From positions 1 to 64,000 of the forward strand of contig NZ_JAUYNB010000037.1 of assembly GCF_030699305.1 (NCBI RefSeq): a DNA stretch of 64,000 bases, in the 5' to 3' direction. A program made the position numbers and the translations under genes. This DNA is from Novosphingobium sp. (GTDB lineage Bacteria; Pseudomonadota; Alphaproteobacteria; Sphingomonadales; Sphingomonadaceae). Shown in pieces: positions 23,436 through 32,702 of this stretch. A model generated the notes under the pieces. The model was not told the origin of the DNA. It made no database searches and worked only from the letters and a program-made list of their open reading frames with translations. The stretch's first letter is position 1. The number at the start of each line of letters is the position of its first letter.

Positions 23436-24161
23436 TTGGTTTTGCGCGTACTCGCATTGGCATCGCAGAAGGGTGGATCAGGCAAGACAACCTTGTCCGG
23501 GCATCTCGCCGTGCAGGCCCAGCGCGCTGGCGCCGGCCCGGTTGTCCTGATCGACATCGATCCGCAAGGTTCGCTGTCCGACTGGTGGAACGAGCGTGAG
23601 GCGGAATATCCCGCCTTTGCCCAGACCACAGTGGCGCGGCTGGCGGCGGATCTGGCGGTCCTGCGCCAGCAGGGCTTCAAGCTGGCCGTCATCGATACCC
23701 CGCCCGCGATCACGATGGCGATCCAGAGCGTGATTTCGGTCGCCGAACTGATCGTGGTGCCGACCCGGCCCAGCCCGCATGATCTGCGCGCTGTGGGGGC
23801 GACGGTGGACTTGTGCGAACGCGCCGGAAAGCCGCTGATCTTCGTGGTCAACGCGGCGACCCCCAAGGCCAAGATCACATCGGAAGCCGCCGTTGCGCTG
23901 TCGCAGCATGGCACCGTGGCCCCGGTCACACTGCACCACCGCACCGATTTCGCCGCCTCGATGATCGATGGCCGCACGGTGATGGAAGTCGATCCCAACG
24001 GCCGCAGCGCAGCGGAAGTCACCGCGCTGTGGAGCTACATTTCGGATCGCCTGGAAAAGAACTTCCGCCGGACCGTGTTCGCCGCGCCGACCAGCATGAC
24101 GATGGTTCCCGGTGCGCACCGTCCCGCTGGTGGCTTCGGCCGCCGCGTGGCCGGTTCCTGA
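23436..24161 (+). CDS. ParA/MinD-family ATPase
   Basis: A 241-residue deviant Walker ATPase: the P-loop is KGGSGKTTL near residues 12-20, with switch motifs VLIDIDPQGSLSDWW near 36-50 and VIDTPPA near 83. Such ATPases position chromosomes, plasmids or protein complexes by nucleotide-dependent DNA or membrane binding. The start is TTG at 23436 with a strong AAGGGGG ribosome site 4-5 bp upstream. The next gene encodes a ribbon-helix-helix-like partner, 17 bp later. It is not next to a parB gene here, so it is probably not the main chromosomal ParA but a dedicated positioning factor. Confidence 0.88.
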   Translation: MVLRVLALASQKGGSGKTTLSGHLAVQAQRAGAGPVVLIDIDPQGSLSDWWNEREAEYPAFAQTTVARLAADLAVLRQQGFKLAVIDTPPAITMAIQSVISVAELIVVPTRPSPHDLRAVGATVDLCERAGKPLIFVVNAATPKAKITSEAAVALSQHGTVAPVTLHHRTDFAASMIDGRTVMEVDPNGRSAAEVTALWSYISDRLEKNFRRTVFAAPTSMTMVPGAHRPAGGFGRRVAGS

Positions 24162-24178
24162 TCGGAGTGCCGGGGGGC

Positions 24179-24703
24179 ATGACCGAACCGAAAGCCTTTG
24201 CTTCACTCAGCCCGCGCCTGCTGGCCCGCAAGGGTGCAGCCCGCCCGGCGATGCGTCCGCAGCTTGGGCCGCTCATCCACGATACGGCGTTCAGCCAGGA
24301 TTCGGCTGCCCGGCAGCTGGACGATCTGGGCTGGAACGACATGGGCCATGACGTGCCGCCCGCCGTTGAAGCGGCACCGCGCGATGTTCCGGTCCAGGCA
24401 GACATTGTCGCCATCGTGCCCGAAGCGCCGATTCCTGCGCCAGCCGTGCCCGAAGTGGTGCGGCAGCAGCGCGAAGCGGTGCGCCGGGTGGCGAAGCCGC
24501 GCCGGTCAGCGCTGGCCGACGGCCGCCGCGCCGCGTTCACGCTGCGGGTCGATGCCGAACGTCACCTCAAACTGCGGCTGGCCTGCACGGTTCGCAACCG
24601 CAGTGCGCAGCAGCTGGTGACCGATGCACTCGATCGCCTGCTTGATGAATTGCCCGATATTTCCGCGCTGGCCGCTCAACTGGTCAAGCAACAGCGCAGC
24701 TAA
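24179..24703 (+). CDS. ParA-partner protein with a C-terminal ribbon-helix-helix-like domain
   Basis: A 174-residue protein. The N-terminal ~110 residues are flexible and Pro/Ala-rich. The C-terminal ~60 residues (RRAAFTLRVDAERHLKLRLAC, then RSAQQLVTDALDRLLDELPD) have the pattern of a ribbon-helix-helix DNA-binding fold. It starts with ATG at 24179, 17 bp after the ParA-like stop, and is likely co-transcribed. A centromere- or cargo-binding partner for the ATPase is the simplest reading (inference). Confidence 0.7.
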   Translation: MTEPKAFASLSPRLLARKGAARPAMRPQLGPLIHDTAFSQDSAARQLDDLGWNDMGHDVPPAVEAAPRDVPVQADIVAIVPEAPIPAPAVPEVVRQQREAVRRVAKPRRSALADGRRAAFTLRVDAERHLKLRLACTVRNRSAQQLVTDALDRLLDELPDISALAAQLVKQQRS

Positions 24704-24733
24704 CGACTTCTGGACGAAAAGGGGAGATTTCCC

Positions 24734-26200
24734 ATGACTGTCAATCGCATCCGTCGCACCGCCCTGCCGCTTGGACTTGTCGGCGCCATCGCCGCAATCG
24801 CCATTGCGGGCGGATCGTTTTCCGGCGCAGTGGTCGCCAAGCCCAGCCCGGACAAATCGCTGGCTGCCGCGCAAGTGGCGCTGGGCAAGGGCCAGATCGA
24901 CAAGGCGATTGCGCTGGCCGAAACGGCGGTCGCGGGCAACCCGCGCGAGCCGTCCTACCGGGCGCTGCTGGGGCAGGCCTACTTGCGGGCCGGGCGGTTC
25001 GAATCGGCGGTGACCACGCTGGACGATGCGATGAAGCTGGGCGACAACACCGGCAAGACCGCGCTGGCGCTGTCGCTGGCGAACGTTGCGGCAGGCAATT
25101 CCCGCGCGGCCGTGGCCATTCTGGATGACTGGCGCGATGCCATTCCGGCCAGCGACCTGGGGCTGGCGCTGGCGCTGTCGGGCGAATCGAGCCGGGGGGT
25201 GGCCGTGCTGGCCGACGCGCTGCGTGGCGGTGAAAACTCCGTCAAGGTGCGCCAGAACCTGGCCTATGCCTATGCGCTGGATGGCCGCTGGCGCGAAGCG
25301 CGCACGATGGTGGCGCAGGACGTTCCCGCCAATCTGGTCGATGGGCGCATTTCGGACTGGGCGATGAAGGCCAGGCCGGAAGATCACAAACTGCGCATCG
25401 CCGCACTGCTGAGCGCCCCGCTGCGCGCCGATCCGGGCCAGCCGGCTACGCTGGCGCTGGCGAACAGCGCGGCGGCCGAACAGCTTGCCGCCGAACGCAG
25501 CGCCGCGCCGCTGGTGGCGGCCGCTGCGCCCGCGCCGGTCCCGGCCTATGCCGCCGCACCGGCCGAACTGCCGGCCGTGGCCGATGTTTCGCCGGCCGCA
25601 GTAGCCGAACTGGCCAGCTATGCACCGGTCGAAGCCGTGCCCGCTGCACCGGCCGAAGCCCCGGTCTATGCCGCGCCTGCCCCGGCGGCGGTGCAGCAGG
25701 CGGGGATGACGTTTGTTTCCAACCCGGTCGTGCAGGCGCTGCCGACGCGCTATCAGGCCAAAGCCGCTCCGCGCACGATGGCCGCGGCCAAGGCCGCGCC
25801 CAAGGCGGCTCCGGCCTATCGCATGGCGGCTGCCACCGGCGGCGCACACGCGGTCCAGCTGGGCAGCTTCAAGAGCCCGCAGGGCGCGCGCCGCGCCTGG
25901 GGTTACTATGCCGCCAAGAATCCGGAGCTGAAGAACTTCCGCATGGTCATCACACCCGCCAAGGTGAAGGGCCGCGATTACTGGCGCGTTGCCGCCGCCG
26001 GACTGAACGCGTCCGGCGCGCAGGGGATGTGCTCCAGCGTCAAGGCGCGCGGCGGCGTGTGCTTTGCTTACACAACCCAGCCGAACGCCGTTGGCAAGGC
26101 GCCTGCGCCGATGCTGGCCCGCGCCAAGCCTGCGCCGAAGAAGGCCGCTCCCGCCCCGGCCAAGAACCCCAACGGTCTGGCCATGGCCCGTCGCCACTGA
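24734..26200 (+). CDS. TPR and SPOR domain protein of the ParA cluster
   Basis: A 488-residue protein with an N-terminal membrane anchor or signal (about 10-35), TPR-like repeats at about 42-190 (LGKGQIDKAIALAETAVAG, then ALLGQAYLRAGRFESAVTTL), a long Ala/Pro/Val low-complexity linker at about 240-370, and a C-terminal SPOR domain at about 373-450 (AHAVQLGSFKSPQGARRAW). It starts 30 bp after the RHH partner and probably belongs to the same transcript. The SPOR domain suggests septal peptidoglycan binding. A strong terminator follows. Confidence 0.85.
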   Translation: MTVNRIRRTALPLGLVGAIAAIAIAGGSFSGAVVAKPSPDKSLAAAQVALGKGQIDKAIALAETAVAGNPREPSYRALLGQAYLRAGRFESAVTTLDDAMKLGDNTGKTALALSLANVAAGNSRAAVAILDDWRDAIPASDLGLALALSGESSRGVAVLADALRGGENSVKVRQNLAYAYALDGRWREARTMVAQDVPANLVDGRISDWAMKARPEDHKLRIAALLSAPLRADPGQPATLALANSAAAEQLAAERSAAPLVAAAAPAPVPAYAAAPAELPAVADVSPAAVAELASYAPVEAVPAAPAEAPVYAAPAPAAVQQAGMTFVSNPVVQALPTRYQAKAAPRTMAAAKAAPKAAPAYRMAAATGGAHAVQLGSFKSPQGARRAWGYYAAKNPELKNFRMVITPAKVKGRDYWRVAAAGLNASGAQGMCSSVKARGGVCFAYTTQPNAVGKAPAPMLARAKPAPKKAAPAPAKNPNGLAMARRH

Positions 26201-26230
26201 TCGGACGTTTTTCTTAGCGATCATCAAGGC

Positions 26231-26257
26231 CCCCGTCGCATTGCGGCGGGGGTTTTG
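26231..26257 (+). terminator. Rho-independent terminator after the ParA/SPOR operon
   Basis: A 10-bp stem, CCCCCGTCGC paired with GCGGCGGGGG (one T-G pair) around ATT, followed by TTTT. It lies 30 bp after the TPR-SPOR stop and may also serve the convergent pyrC' gene, which ends at 26265. Confidence 0.85.
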
Positions 26258-26264
26258 CGTTGCT

Positions 26265-27497
26265 CTAGCCGACCGGGCTGCCGCCCTTGAACAGCGCGGT
26301 GACGCGGCCTTGCACGCCCTGTTTGTCGAACGGGGTGTTGCCTGCCGCTGCGGCCATCTTGTCCGAATCGACCACCCACGGGCGGTCCGGATCGATCAGG
26401 GCGATATCAGCCTCGGCCCCGGCCACCAGCTGCCCGGCGTTGACCCCCAGCAGCCGCGCGGGGTTGGTGGCGATCAGCGCAAAGGCGCGGGCCATGTCGA
26501 TCACTCCATCGCGGACCAGCCCCAGCGTCAGCGGCAGCAGCGTTTCTGCGCCAGCCATGCCCGGTTCGGCATCGGCAAAGGGCAGGCGCTTGTCTTCCGG
26601 CCCGCGCGGATCGTGGCCCGATGCGATCACGTCGATGGTCCCGTCGGCCAGTGCGGCGCGCACCGCCTGCCGGTCGGCCTCGCTGCGCAGCGGCGGGGAC
26701 AGGCGGGTGAAGGTGCGAAAATCACCGATGGCAATGTCTGACAGCATGAAATGCGCGGGGGTGACGCCCGCCGTCACCGGCAATCCGCGCGCCTTGGCTG
26801 CGCGCACCAGCGCCAGGCCGCGGGCGGTGGTGACTTGCCGGAAATGGAGCCGCGCGCCGGTCATCCCGGCCAGCGTCAGGTCACGCGCAATCGCCAGCGC
26901 CTCAGCCTCTGGCGGGGCAGCGGGCAGACCCAGCCGGGTGGCCATTTCGCCTGCGGTCGCCACGGCGTGGCCGGTCAGCCCGCCATCCTCGGCATGGGTG
27001 ATCACGGTGAGGCCCAGCATCGCGCAATAGGACAGCAAGCGGTGCATCGTGCCCGAATCCGCAATCCAGCGCCGCCCGGTCGAGACGGCCTTGGCACCAG
27101 CCTCGCGCATCAGCGCCAGTTCGGCCAGCTCGCGCCCTTCCAGTCCGCGCGTCGCGGCAGCGAGCGGGTGAACCCACAAGTCCGGCTTGCCCGATTGCGC
27201 AGCGTAACGCACGGTCGAAGGCCGGTCGAGCGGCGGGTTCTGGTCCGGCATCAGCGCTGCGCGGGTGATCCCGCCAAAGTGAAACGCGGGCTTGTCGATC
27301 GTGAACACGCCCAGATCGACCAGCCCCGGCGCGATCAGTGCGCCCCTGGCATTGATGACCGTATCGCCGGGTTCGGGCGCGACATCGCCCAGCGCCACGA
27401 TCCGTCCGTCAGCCGCGCGCAGCGCGCCGGATACGGGTTCGCCGCTGGCCAGCACGATCCGGCCAGTGGTGAAAGTGATGGGCCCCGGATTGCTCAT
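26265..27497 (-). CDS. pyrC: Non-catalytic dihydroorotase homologue PyrC' (aspartate transcarbamoylase partner)
   Basis: A 410-residue amidohydrolase-fold protein of the dihydroorotase family, complete in length. The metal-binding D-x-H-x-H at the first strand is replaced by [11 protein letters not shown] near residue 60, and the usual DHAPH loop reads SGHDPRG near 300, so essential ligands are lost. It overlaps pyrB by 4 bp. In Pseudomonas an inactive PyrC' of this kind is required to assemble active aspartate transcarbamoylase (established for that family). The same role is likely here, and a true dihydroorotase should be encoded elsewhere. Confidence 0.88.
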   Translation of the reverse strand: MSNPGPITFTTGRIVLASGEPVSGALRAADGRIVALGDVAPEPGDTVINARGALIAPGLVDLGVFTIDKPAFHFGGITRAALMPDQNPPLDRPSTVRYAAQSGKPDLWVHPLAAATRGLEGRELAELALMREAGAKAVSTGRRWIADSGTMHRLLSYCAMLGLTVITHAEDGGLTGHAVATAGEMATRLGLPAAPPEAEALAIARDLTLAGMTGARLHFRQVTTARGLALVRAAKARGLPVTAGVTPAHFMLSDIAIGDFRTFTRLSPPLRSEADRQAVRAALADGTIDVIASGHDPRGPEDKRLPFADAEPGMAGAETLLPLTLGLVRDGVIDMARAFALIATNPARLLGVNAGQLVAGAEADIALIDPDRPWVVDSDKMAAAAGNTPFDKQGVQGRVTALFKGGSPVG

Positions 27498-28498
27498 GCC
27501 CAGCCCTCCAGCCCGCGCGCCTTGCGGGTCAGCACGTCAAGGCAGGCCATGCGGATGGCGACCCCCATTTCGACCTGCCGGGTGATGTGCGAGCGGTCAG
27601 CCAGATCGGCGACATTGCTGTCGATCTCGATCCCGCGGTTCATCGGGCCGGGGTGCATGACCATCGCATCGGGTTTCGCCCGGGCCAGCCGATCCAGCGA
27701 CAACCCGAACAGGTGGCGGTATTCGCGGGGGGAGGGGATGAACTGCCCCTCCATCCGTTCCTGTTGCAGCCGCAGCATCATCACCACGTCGGCCCCGGCC
27801 AGCGCCGCATTGAAATCGTGGAACGGAGTGACTTTCAGCGCCTCGATATCGGCGGGCATCAGCGCGGGGGGCGCACAGACGCGCACGTCGGCGCCCAGCG
27901 TGGTCAGGCAGTGAATGTTCGACCGCGCGACCCGGCTATGCAGGATATCGCCGCAGATCACGATTTTCAGGCCGGCGATCTCGCCCTTGGCGTTGCGGAT
28001 CGTCAGCGCATCGAGCAGCCCTTGCGTGGGGTGTTCGTGCTGGCCGTCCCCGGCGTTGAGCACCGGGCAATCGACCTTGTCCGCGATCAGCTGGACCGCG
28101 CCCGATGACTGGTGCCGGATCACGATCGCATCGGCGTGCATCGCGTTCAGCGTCATCGCCGTGTCGATCAGCGTTTCGCCCTTTTTCACGCTCGATTGCG
28201 CGGCGTGCATATTGACGACGTCCGCGCCCAGCCGCTTGCCTGCAATCTCGAACGACAGCAGCGTGCGGGTGGAGTTTTCGAAGAAGGCGTTGATGATCGT
28301 CAGCCCCTTCAACCGGTCCACCCGCTTGTGCGACTGGCGGTTGAGTTCGACCCACTGCTGCGCCTCATCCAGCAGGTACAGCAGCTCCCACGGGGCGAGT
28401 CCGGCCAGCCCCGTCAGGTCACGGTGCGGGAAGGCGGCGGAACCGGCTGGATAGCGGTCCGGGCTGCCTTGGTGCGGGCGGGTATCTGGCGATGTCAT
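27494..28498 (-). CDS. pyrB: Aspartate carbamoyltransferase, catalytic chain
   Basis: A 334-residue transcarbamoylase. The carbamoyl-phosphate loop [13 protein letters not shown] is near residue 63-75, the SSVKKGE loop follows near 94, HQSSGA near 120 and the HPTQ motif near 150; the C-terminal HPGPMNRG motif is near 290. It catalyses the first committed step of pyrimidine synthesis. I chose the ATG at 28498; an upstream TTG start at 28537 is less likely. The downstream overlapping pyrC' should form a complex with it. Confidence 0.96.
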   Translation of the reverse strand: MTSPDTRPHQGSPDRYPAGSAAFPHRDLTGLAGLAPWELLYLLDEAQQWVELNRQSHKRVDRLKGLTIINAFFENSTRTLLSFEIAGKRLGADVVNMHAAQSSVKKGETLIDTAMTLNAMHADAIVIRHQSSGAVQLIADKVDCPVLNAGDGQHEHPTQGLLDALTIRNAKGEIAGLKIVICGDILHSRVARSNIHCLTTLGADVRVCAPPALMPADIEALKVTPFHDFNAALAGADVVMMLRLQQERMEGQFIPSPREYRHLFGLSLDRLARAKPDAMVMHPGPMNRGIEIDSNVADLADRSHITRQVEMGVAIRMACLDVLTRKARGLEGWA

Positions 28499-28644
28499 TG
28501 AAGACGGTGTAATAGACACCGCAGCGGCTTGGCTCAAGCACCAAAAACCCCTTTGCCGGTGGACAATTGCGCTTGGTCGATGGTGGACTCGCCATTGGGC
28601 CCGTGGGTGCTATGGCGGATGCGACGCAATCCTAAGGAACCCGG

Positions 28645-30528
28645 ATGGTTTTTGCCCGCAAGGTCTGGCACCTGCTTGTCGCAATCAAGGACGCGCTGGT
28701 CCTGCTGCTGATGCTGCTGTTTTTCTTCGGGCTTTACGCCGTGCTGACCGCGCGGCCCAGCGCCGGACGGGTGCAGGACGGCGCGTTGCTGCTGAAACTG
28801 GACGGCGCGGTGGTCGAAGAACCCAGCGTGCAGGACCCGTTTGAGGCGCTGCTGTCGAGTGACGCGCCGATGAAGGAATATCGCGCTCGCGATCTGGCCC
28901 GCGCGATCCGGCTGGCAGCCACCGATGACCGGATCAAGGCCGTGGTGCTCGATTTGTCGCGGTTTACGGGCGGCGGGCTGGTTCACATGCAGGAACTGGG
29001 TGAAGCGCTCGACACGGTTCGCGCCGCCAAAAAGCCGGTGTTGGCCTGGGCAGTGGGCTACAGCGACGACGGCGTGATGCTGGCGGCCCATGCCAGCGAA
29101 GTCTGGGTCGATCCGCTGGGCGGCGCGTTCGTTATGGGGCCGGGCGGCAACCGCCTCTATTTCGGGCCGCTGCTCGAAAAGCTGAAGATCAACACCCACG
29201 TCTACCGCGTCGGCACGTTCAAGGACGCGGTGGAGCCTTACCTTTACGGTAGCCAGTCCGAAGCATCCAAGCAGGCCCGCCGCGCGATCTATGCCGCGAT
29301 CTGGGAGGCCTGGCAGGCCGATGTGAAGAAGGCCCGCCCCAAGGCCGATATCGCCCGGGTCACGGGTGATCCGGTCGGCTGGCTGAAAGCATCCGGCGGC
29401 GATGCCGCACAAGCCGCGCTGGCGGCGGGGCTGGTCGACCGGATCGGCGATCAGGTGGCATTTGGTGAGCGGGTCAAGGCCCTTGCGGGCAAGGACCCTA
29501 TGGATGACCTGCCCGGTGCGTTCGCCCATTCCCGGCCCGCTGCGCTGCTGGCGGCGCATCCGGAGAAGGAACCCGGCAAGGCCGTGGCGGTGGTGACCGT
29601 GGCGGGCGAGATCGTCGATGGCGATGCCGGACCCGGCACGGCTGGCGGCGAACGGATCGCCGCGCTGATCGATGCCGCTGCCGAGGATGATCCGGCCGGG
29701 CTGGTGCTGCGGGTCGATTCGCCCGGCGGCTCGGTCATGGCCTCCGAACAGATCCGCACGGCGGTCAACCGCTTCAAGGCCAAGGGCAAGCCGATTGCCG
29801 TGTCGATGGTCAATGTCGCGGCCAGCGGCGGATACTGGGTATCCACCCCGGCGCAGCGGATCTTTGCCGAACCGGCCACGATCACCGGCTCGATCGGGAT
29901 TTTCGCCATCCTGCCCAGCTTTGAACGCACGCTGGCCGCATACGGCGTGAAGGGCGACGGCGTGCGGACCACGGCGCTATCGGGCCAGCCGGACTTGCTG
30001 AGCGGGCTGACCCCGGAAGTCGATCAGATGCTGCAGGCCAATATCGAAAGCAATTACACGCGCTTTCTGACCCTGGTCGGCAAAGCGCGCGGCAAGACGG
30101 TGGAGCAGGTCGATACGCTGGCGCAGGGCCGCGTCTGGGATGGCGGCACGGCGCGCCAGACCGGGCTGGTCGATGCCTTTGGCGGGTTGGACGATGCCGT
30201 GGCCTGGGTGGCCGGGCAGGCCAAGCTGACCGAATGGCACGCGCGCCATTATGGCACCGCCGCCGATCCCTATGCCTCGCTGCTGGAACGGCTGGGCGGC
30301 GATGATGAAGCCGGCGGACGGGTGCTGGTGCGTGACTTTGCCGGACTGGCAGCCGAGCGCCAGCAGGTCCAATTCGCGCGGGCCGCCGATCAGCTGGTGC
30401 GGCTGATGGGGACGCGCGGGGCGCAGGCCTATTGTCTGGAATGCCCGGTGCCGACGGTCCGCACGGCCGCGCCTGAGCCGCTGTCGCTGCTGCAACGGGC
30501 AGCGGTGCTGTTCGGGCTGGCGCCTTAG
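28645..30528 (+). CDS. sppA: Signal peptide peptidase SppA (67K type)
   Basis: A 627-residue inner-membrane serine protease. One N-terminal transmembrane helix (about 12-35, LVLLLMLLFFFGLYAVL) is followed by two tandem S49 domains. The Lys of the dyad lies in the first domain (EPYLYGSQSEASKQARR) and the nucleophile Ser in the second (VNVAASGGYWVS). The 67K double-domain form is the E. coli type. It degrades cleaved signal peptides in the membrane. No defect is seen. Confidence 0.94.
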   Translation: MVFARKVWHLLVAIKDALVLLLMLLFFFGLYAVLTARPSAGRVQDGALLLKLDGAVVEEPSVQDPFEALLSSDAPMKEYRARDLARAIRLAATDDRIKAVVLDLSRFTGGGLVHMQELGEALDTVRAAKKPVLAWAVGYSDDGVMLAAHASEVWVDPLGGAFVMGPGGNRLYFGPLLEKLKINTHVYRVGTFKDAVEPYLYGSQSEASKQARRAIYAAIWEAWQADVKKARPKADIARVTGDPVGWLKASGGDAAQAALAAGLVDRIGDQVAFGERVKALAGKDPMDDLPGAFAHSRPAALLAAHPEKEPGKAVAVVTVAGEIVDGDAGPGTAGGERIAALIDAAAEDDPAGLVLRVDSPGGSVMASEQIRTAVNRFKAKGKPIAVSMVNVAASGGYWVSTPAQRIFAEPATITGSIGIFAILPSFERTLAAYGVKGDGVRTTALSGQPDLLSGLTPEVDQMLQANIESNYTRFLTLVGKARGKTVEQVDTLAQGRVWDGGTARQTGLVDAFGGLDDAVAWVAGQAKLTEWHARHYGTAADPYASLLERLGGDDEAGGRVLVRDFAGLAAERQQVQFARAADQLVRLMGTRGAQAYCLECPVPTVRTAAPEPLSLLQRAAVLFGLAP

Positions 30529-30636
30529 GCACCTTGCGCGCTTGCCCTTTGGCAACCTTGCCACTAAGGGGCGGCGCTTGATTCCGGATTTTTCTGGCCG
30601 CAGCCCAGCGGCCGGTGTTTTGGGCTCTCGTCGGCT

Positions 30637-30721
30637 GCGGGCGTGGCGGAACTGGTAGACGCGCTGGTTTTAGGTACCAGTATCGTAAGATGTGGGGGTT
30701 CGATTCCCTTCGCCCGCACCA
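30637..30721 (+). tRNA. tRNA-Leu, anticodon TAG
   Basis: An 85-nt class II tRNA. The acceptor GCGGGCG (30637-30643) pairs with CGCCCGC (30711-30717). The anticodon stem CTGGT/ACCAG encloses TTTAGGT (anticodon TAG). A variable arm (TATCGTAAGATG), the T-arm GGTTCGATTCC and an encoded CCA are present. It sits in the gap between sppA and tig. Confidence 0.97.
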
Positions 30722-30775
30722 GTATGCCCGGCCATTTCCGGCGGGACGGATGTGATTGAGAAGGCTTCTATTGTC

Positions 30776-32323
30776 ATGCAGATTGTCGAGACCACCAACG
30801 AGGGTTTGAAGCGCGCCTACACGGTGACGATCGCGGCGAGCGCCATCGCCGCCATGATCGAGGGCGAAGTGACCAAGATTGCTCCGCAAGTGCGGATGCC
30901 CGGTTTCCGCCCCGGCAAGGTGCCGGCGAATCTGGTCCGGAAGATGCACGGTCCGGCGATCCACCAGGAAGCGCTGAACACCTCGATCCGCGATGCGATG
31001 GACAAGCTGGTCGCCGACCACAAGCTGCGCCCCGCCACCCAGCCGGAAGTTGCGCTGGGCGAAGGCTATGAAGAAGGCAAGGACGCCGAACTGACCGTCA
31101 GCCTGGAAGTGCTGCCGACCATCGCCGCGCCCTCGCTCGATGGGCTGAAGCTGGAAAAGCTGACCGTAGCCGTGGCTGACGCCGAAGTGACCGAGCAGCT
31201 GGAACGTCTGGCTTCGGGCATGAAGAACTTCGTCGATGCCAAGAAGGGCAAGAAGGCCGAAACCGGCGATCAGGTCGTGATCGACTTCGTCGGCAAGCTG
31301 GACGGCGTGGAATTCGACGGCGGTGCCGCTCAGGACACCGCGCTGGAACTGGGCGCTGGCCGCTTTATCCCCGGCTTCGAAGAGCAGCTGGTGGGCGCAA
31401 AGGCAGGTGAGGAAAAGACCATCACCGTGACGTTCCCGGCTGATTATCCGGCGGAAAACCTCAAGGGCAAGGACGCCACGTTCGACATCACCGTCAAGGC
31501 GGTGAAGGTTGCCGGCGAAGCCAAGCTGGACGACGAGTTCGCCAAGAACCTGGGGCTGGAAAGCATGGAGCAGCTCAAGGGCTTGCTGCGCGGCCAGCTT
31601 GAACAGGAAACGGCCGGACTGACCCGCACCCAGATGAAGCGTCAGCTGCTTGACGTGCTGGCCGCCGGTCATGACTTCGAAGTTCCGCCCAGCATGGTCG
31701 AAGCCGAATTCGCCCAGATCTGGCAGCAGCTGCTCCAGGAAGCGCAGAACGAGGAAGACACCGAAGCCGCGCTGAAGGAAATCGAAGCCGAAAAGGCTGA
31801 TTATCAGTCAATCGCGGTGCGCCGGGTCCGTCTCGGCCTGCTGCTGTCGGAAATCGGCCAGGCCAACGGCGTGGAAGTGACCGCGCAGGAAATGCAGATG
31901 CTGCTGGCGCAGGCCGCGCAGCAGTATCGCCCGGAAGACCGCCAGCGCTTTGCCGAATACATCCAGCAGGACCCGCTCGCCGCCGCCCAGCTGCGCGCGC
32001 CGCTGTATGAAGACAAGGTCGTCGACTTCCTGTTCGACAAGGCCGAAGTCACGGAACGCGAAGTGACCCGCGACGAGTTGCAGGCCGCAATCGAAGCGGA
32101 AGACGGTGCGGCTCCCGCTCCGGCCAAGCCCGCGAAGAAGGCTCCGGCCAAGAAGAAGGCTGACAAGGCCGAAGCTGAAGCCGCTCCGGCTGAAGCCGCT
32201 GCCGAAGAAGCCAAGCCCGCCAAGAAGGCCGCGCCGAAGAAGGCTGCTGCCAAGGCTGAAGGCGACGCTGAAGCCGCTCCGGCGAAGAAGGCTCCCGCCA
32301 AGAAGGCTGCGCCGAAGAAGTAA
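30776..32323 (+). CDS. tig: Trigger factor with a long Lys/Ala/Pro-rich C-terminal tail
   Basis: A 515-residue ribosome-associated chaperone and prolyl isomerase. The ribosome-binding signature FRPGKVPANLVRK is near 45, the FKBP domain at about 150-240 (ETGDQVVIDFVGKLDG), and the helical chaperone arms follow. Family members are usually about 430-450 residues. This one adds about 70 residues of PAKKA/PKKAAAK repeats from about residue 444, resembling histone H1-type tails. The ATG at 30776 gives MQIVETTNEGL, the family start; an earlier frame start overlaps the tRNA-Leu. A strong terminator hairpin follows. Confidence 0.96.
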   Translation: MQIVETTNEGLKRAYTVTIAASAIAAMIEGEVTKIAPQVRMPGFRPGKVPANLVRKMHGPAIHQEALNTSIRDAMDKLVADHKLRPATQPEVALGEGYEEGKDAELTVSLEVLPTIAAPSLDGLKLEKLTVAVADAEVTEQLERLASGMKNFVDAKKGKKAETGDQVVIDFVGKLDGVEFDGGAAQDTALELGAGRFIPGFEEQLVGAKAGEEKTITVTFPADYPAENLKGKDATFDITVKAVKVAGEAKLDDEFAKNLGLESMEQLKGLLRGQLEQETAGLTRTQMKRQLLDVLAAGHDFEVPPSMVEAEFAQIWQQLLQEAQNEEDTEAALKEIEAEKADYQSIAVRRVRLGLLLSEIGQANGVEVTAQEMQMLLAQAAQQYRPEDRQRFAEYIQQDPLAAAQLRAPLYEDKVVDFLFDKAEVTEREVTRDELQAAIEAEDGAAPAPAKPAKKAPAKKKADKAEAEAAPAEAAAEEAKPAKKAAPKKAAAKAEGDAEAAPAKKAPAKKAAPKK

Positions 32324-32353
32324 GCTTCCGGCCATTCGGCCGAACGAACAAGC

Positions 32354-32391
32354 GAACGGCCTGGCGCGGGTTACCCTGCGCCAGGCCGTTC
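32354..32391 (+). terminator. Strong hairpin after tig
   Basis: Perfect 14-bp arms, GAACGGCCTGGCGC (32354-32367) and its complement at 32378-32391, around a 10-nt loop, 30 bp after the tig stop. There is only a weak T-rich tail (CTGCTGT). Likely the end of tig transcription, possibly bidirectional with the convergent small membrane-protein gene. Confidence 0.7.
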
Positions 32392-32426
32392 TGCTGTGCC
32401 GGTGCGACCCAGGGCGCCCCTCCGGA

Positions 32427-32612
32427 TCAGCGGACCTTGCAGGTGTTGATCCCGAAGATCGCATAGGCCGGGCAAACGCCGATCAGCCCGGTCAGCAGTG
32501 GCACCACGCCAACCCAGCCCCATGCGGTGACGCCGGACAGCGCCATGCCGATCAGGAAAATGCCGAGGAAAATCCGCACTGCGCGGTCGATGGAGCCTTC
32601 GTTGCGAGCCAT
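32427..32612 (-). CDS. DUF2892 (YgaP-type) small membrane protein
   Basis: A 61-residue protein with two hydrophobic helices, FLGIFLIGMALSG and VGVVPLLTGLIGVCPAYAIFG, matching the DUF2892 membrane module found fused to or beside rhodanese domains. The conserved opening MARNEGSIDRAVRIFLG supports the ATG at 32612 over the longer frame. It may act with the nearby Crp-type regulator (inference, from recurrent neighbourhood of such genes). Confidence 0.85.
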   Translation of the reverse strand: MARNEGSIDRAVRIFLGIFLIGMALSGVTAWGWVGVVPLLTGLIGVCPAYAIFGINTCKVR

Positions 32613-32702
32613 GGTGTTCACCCTTCTTGAATTGCGACACGGTGGTTGTGGCATGGCCGGGCGGCGGTGTCGGTGACATAGTCACACAGCGCGAAATATA
32701 TT

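Noticed and set aside
29882..31672. A long minus-strand frame over sppA, tRNA-Leu and tig
   Set aside because: It covers a tRNA and two genes of known families on the other strand; low-complexity composition.
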